NCBI RefSeq assembly: GCF_009690625.1 | Contig: NZ_CP033878.1 | Span: forward strand, 1,178,001-1,242,000 | Direction: 5' to 3' | DNA length: 64,000 nucleotides | Source: Halorhabdus sp. CBA1104 | GTDB taxonomy: Archaea; Halobacteriota; Halobacteria; Halobacteriales; Haloarculaceae | Shown: one piece after another, positions 61,801-64,000 of the stretch | Numbering within the stretch: position 1 is the stretch's first letter | How the letters are laid out: every line of letters begins with the position of its first letter | The notes under the pieces: model-generated | What the model saw: only the letters and a program-made list of their open reading frames with translations | Database searches by the model: none | What the model was told of the DNA's origin: nothing | Translations under genes and position numbers: made by a program

Positions 61801-64000
61801 ATGGCCGATAGTCTCAGGACGCGACTCGCACGGTTCGGGCGTCGCATCGTCCCCGATTTCGTCCGCCAGCGGTACGCCGCACAGTTCGCAATCGCGTTTC
61901 TCGCCGTCGTCCTCGTGATCGCGGGTGTCGGAGCCCTCACCTACGTACAGGCAGGGCAAACCGTCGAGTCGAGTACGACCCAGCAGTTAGAGGAAACCAG
62001 CAACCTGCAGGGCCAGTCGATTGGCTCGTGGGTCAAAGAGATGCGGACGAGTACCAGATCGGTCTCTAGCGGTGACGGACTCCAGACCGATCGCACAGCC
62101 GCCGCACATATTCTCCTCCAGGATCAGCTGCTCTCTGAAGACATCGTGAGCATGCACTATGTCAACACGAGCCAAAACGAAGTCATCGCGAGTACCGAAC
62201 TCCCGATCGAGGGGCGATCGCTCGATGAACTCTCAGCCCCCTGGACGGACGCCGAGGTGCCGGAAGGTCCCGGAGAGAACAGCCGCGTCTGGCAGTCCTC
62301 GCGATCCTATCGCTCGCCGGTTTTGAACGACCGGCCGGTCATGGCCTTTGCCAGCTCTGTCCCACAGCGGGCAAACTCCTATCTCGTGGTCGTGAGTCGG
62401 ATCCAGCCACAACTCGAGCGCGTCCAAGGGGAAAACACTGACCAGCGGACGACCATCGTCAACGACGCCGGCGAGACAGTCCTCGATATCGATCGAACGG
62501 TCTCGGCGACGACCCACGCCACACAGTTCGACACCATCCGTAACGGCTCAGCAAACGGAACGACCTCCCGGATCGGGGCCGATCAGGTCTTTGCCTACGC
62601 GTCGGTGCCGGGGACCGACTGGGTGGCCATGACCGATATCGAGAAGTCGACGGCCTTTGCTGTCCGTGACGACGTCGCCCAGTCAGTGCTGTTGTTGGTG
62701 GTGCTCGGACTGGTCTCGCTCGTCATCGTCGGGCTCGTCCTGGGCCAACGGACGATCAGGCCCTTGACACGGCTCCGGTCACGGGCCGAGCAGATGGAGG
62801 CGGGGGAACTCGACGTGGACTTAGAAACCAAACGCGAAGACGAGATCGGGCGCCTGTACGACAGTTTCGACGCGATGCGCAATTCCTTGCGGGAACGCAT
62901 CACCGAGGCCGAAGAGGCCCTCGAAGACGCAGAGAACGCCCGAAGCGAAGCTGAAGCGGCAAAACAAGAGGCTGAAGCGGTCAGCAGACAGCTCAAACAG
63001 CGTGCTGGGGCTTACAGCGACGTCATGCGTGCCGTTGCCGAAGGCGACCTCACCCGACGGATGGATCCCGACGCCGACCAGGAAGCGATGGCCGAGATCG
63101 CACGCGAGTTCAATGCGATGATCGACCAACTCGAAGAGACTGTCGGCGGCGTGATGGCCTTCGCCGAATCGGTCGCCACGGCAAGTGAAGAAGTCGCATC
63201 CGGTGCTGGCGAGATCGAGACGACGAGCCAGACGGTTGCGACCCGCGTCCAGCAGATCTCCGACGGTGCACTCCAGCAAAACGAGACACTGCAAGAAACC
63301 GCAGGCGAGATGAACGATCTCTCGGCGAGCATCGAAGAGATCGCGTCTGCGTCCGCATCAGTCGCCGAGACGGCAAACGAAACAGCCGAACGTGGCCGGG
63401 AAGGACGGCAGGCGGCCCAATCTGCCATCGACGACATGGCCGAAATCGAAACGCGCTCGGAGACGGCCGTCGAACAGATCCTCGAACTGCAATCCCAGAT
63501 GGACGAAATCGGGGAGGTCGTCGACTTCATTACCGACATCGCCGAACAGACGAACCTACTCGCCCTCAACGCGAACATCGAAGCGGCCCACGCCGACGAC
63601 AGCGGCGATGGGTTCGACGTCGTCGCAAACGAGGTCAAGAACCTCGCCGAGGAGACCAGAACGTCGGCCGAACAGATCGAAACCCAGATCGAACAACTCC
63701 AGGCAGCGACCGACGAGACAGTTTCGGACATCCGCACGACGAGCGAGCAGATCACCACCGGTGTCGAAACAGTCAGAGAAGTCTCGAACGCACTCGACGA
63801 AATCGTCGACGCTGTCGAAGACACCAATCAGGGCATTCAAGACATCAATACGACGACCGACGAGCAAGCCGAATCGACACAGCGTGTCGTCAGCCGTGTC
63901 GATGAAGTCTCCGACATCAGCCAGAACGTCACCGAAGACGCCGAGCAGGTGTCGGCTGCCGCAGAGGAACAAACGGCCTCCGTCACGGAAATTGCAAACA
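61801..64000 (+). CDS. Methyl-accepting chemotaxis transducer (Htr), partial
   Basis: 733 residues, open at the window edge. Order: N-terminal helix (about 28-52), an extracellular sensory domain (~53-295, Cache-like with [11 protein letters not shown] and [12 protein letters not shown] near its end), second helix (~298-320), HAMP region ([20 protein letters not shown]), a second HAMP-like segment, and the coiled-coil signalling domain with [20 protein letters not shown], then [16 protein letters not shown], where CheA/CheW dock. Gln/Glu pairs for methylation flank it. Likely co-transcribed with the preceding BMP lipoprotein. Confidence 0.93.
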   Translation, partial: MADSLRTRLARFGRRIVPDFVRQRYAAQFAIAFLAVVLVIAGVGALTYVQAGQTVESSTTQQLEETSNLQGQSIGSWVKEMRTSTRSVSSGDGLQTDRTAAAHILLQDQLLSEDIVSMHYVNTSQNEVIASTELPIEGRSLDELSAPWTDAEVPEGPGENSRVWQSSRSYRSPVLNDRPVMAFASSVPQRANSYLVVVSRIQPQLERVQGENTDQRTTIVNDAGETVLDIDRTVSATTHATQFDTIRNGSANGTTSRIGADQVFAYASVPGTDWVAMTDIEKSTAFAVRDDVAQSVLLLVVLGLVSLVIVGLVLGQRTIRPLTRLRSRAEQMEAGELDVDLETKREDEIGRLYDSFDAMRNSLRERITEAEEALEDAENARSEAEAAKQEAEAVSRQLKQRAGAYSDVMRAVAEGDLTRRMDPDADQEAMAEIAREFNAMIDQLEETVGGVMAFAESVATASEEVASGAGEIETTSQTVATRVQQISDGALQQNETLQETAGEMNDLSASIEEIASASASVAETANETAERGREGRQAAQSAIDDMAEIETRSETAVEQILELQSQMDEIGEVVDFITDIAEQTNLLALNANIEAAHADDSGDGFDVVANEVKNLAEETRTSAEQIETQIEQLQAATDETVSDIRTTSEQITTGVETVREVSNALDEIVDAVEDTNQGIQDINTTTDEQAESTQRVVSRVDEVSDISQNVTEDAEQVSAAAEEQTASVTEIAN

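Overview
The window comes from a haloarchaeon (class Halobacteria). The base composition is GC-rich, the proteins are strongly acidic, and many genes have a TATA-like box about 25-35 bases before an ATG with little or no leader. The gene content agrees: sn-glycerol-1-phosphate dehydrogenase and HMG-CoA reductase for archaeal lipids, an sdhCDBA operon, fused folCP and purN-purH genes, HalX-type and other Halobacteria-only small proteins, and an Htr transducer. A cytoplasmic GH3 glucosidase beside fructose-type glycolysis (class II aldolase, 1-phosphofructokinase) would suit a sugar-using genus such as Halorhabdus, but that is only a guess.

Layout. 0-4.2 kb: end of a universal stress protein, then the succinate dehydrogenase operon on the minus strand, with a G-quadruplex-type tract just past its end. 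4.3-9.4 kb: GH3 beta-glucosidase, a stand-alone RelA/SpoT-like HD hydrolase, and a remnant element (DUF2971 gene) bounded by a 50-bp repeat of the tRNA-Leu(CAA) 3' end. 9.5-19.8 kb: DUF309, isocitrate dehydrogenase, a GNAT enzyme, zinc-ribbon and winged-helix proteins, a frameshifted membrane gene, HMG-CoA reductase, an oxidase subunit III, and membrane and small proteins. 19.9-25.4 kb: esterase, fructose-bisphosphate aldolase, 1-phosphofructokinase with a clear operator, leuB, purB and tRNA-Ser(UGA), followed by a tandem set of decaying tRNA-Ser 3' ends. 26-34.4 kb: small zinc and cold-shock proteins, a MarR/MFS pair, a phosphoesterase, purN-purH and three lipoprotein genes. 34.5-49 kb: folCP, glycosyltransferase, ABC exporter, egsA, SDR, gltBD and GNAT. 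49.4-53.2 kb: a CHAT-protease gene, a 46-residue membrane protein, a KaiC-like protein without a P-loop, and a degenerate receiver-HalX protein. 53.2-60.4 kb: the leuA-ilvBNC-leuCD operon. 60.7-64 kb: a BMP-family binding lipoprotein and an Htr chemoreceptor cut by the window edge.

How the parts work together. The minus-strand leu/ilv genes with the detached leuB cover branched-chain amino-acid synthesis. Sdh and Icd are TCA enzymes, and gltBD assimilates ammonia. PurB and PurN-PurH serve purine synthesis, and FolCP serves the folate that PurN-PurH consumes. The BMP lipoprotein plus Htr looks like a receptor pair for taxis rather than uptake, because no permease or ATPase gene follows.

Three genes (12.8 kb membrane gene, leuD, leuA) each need one single-base correction to read through, which suggests indel errors in the sequence, although real mutations cannot be excluded. 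The most interesting accessory regions are the CHAT neighbourhood, the long structured ilvB leader, and the two tRNA-linked integration scars.
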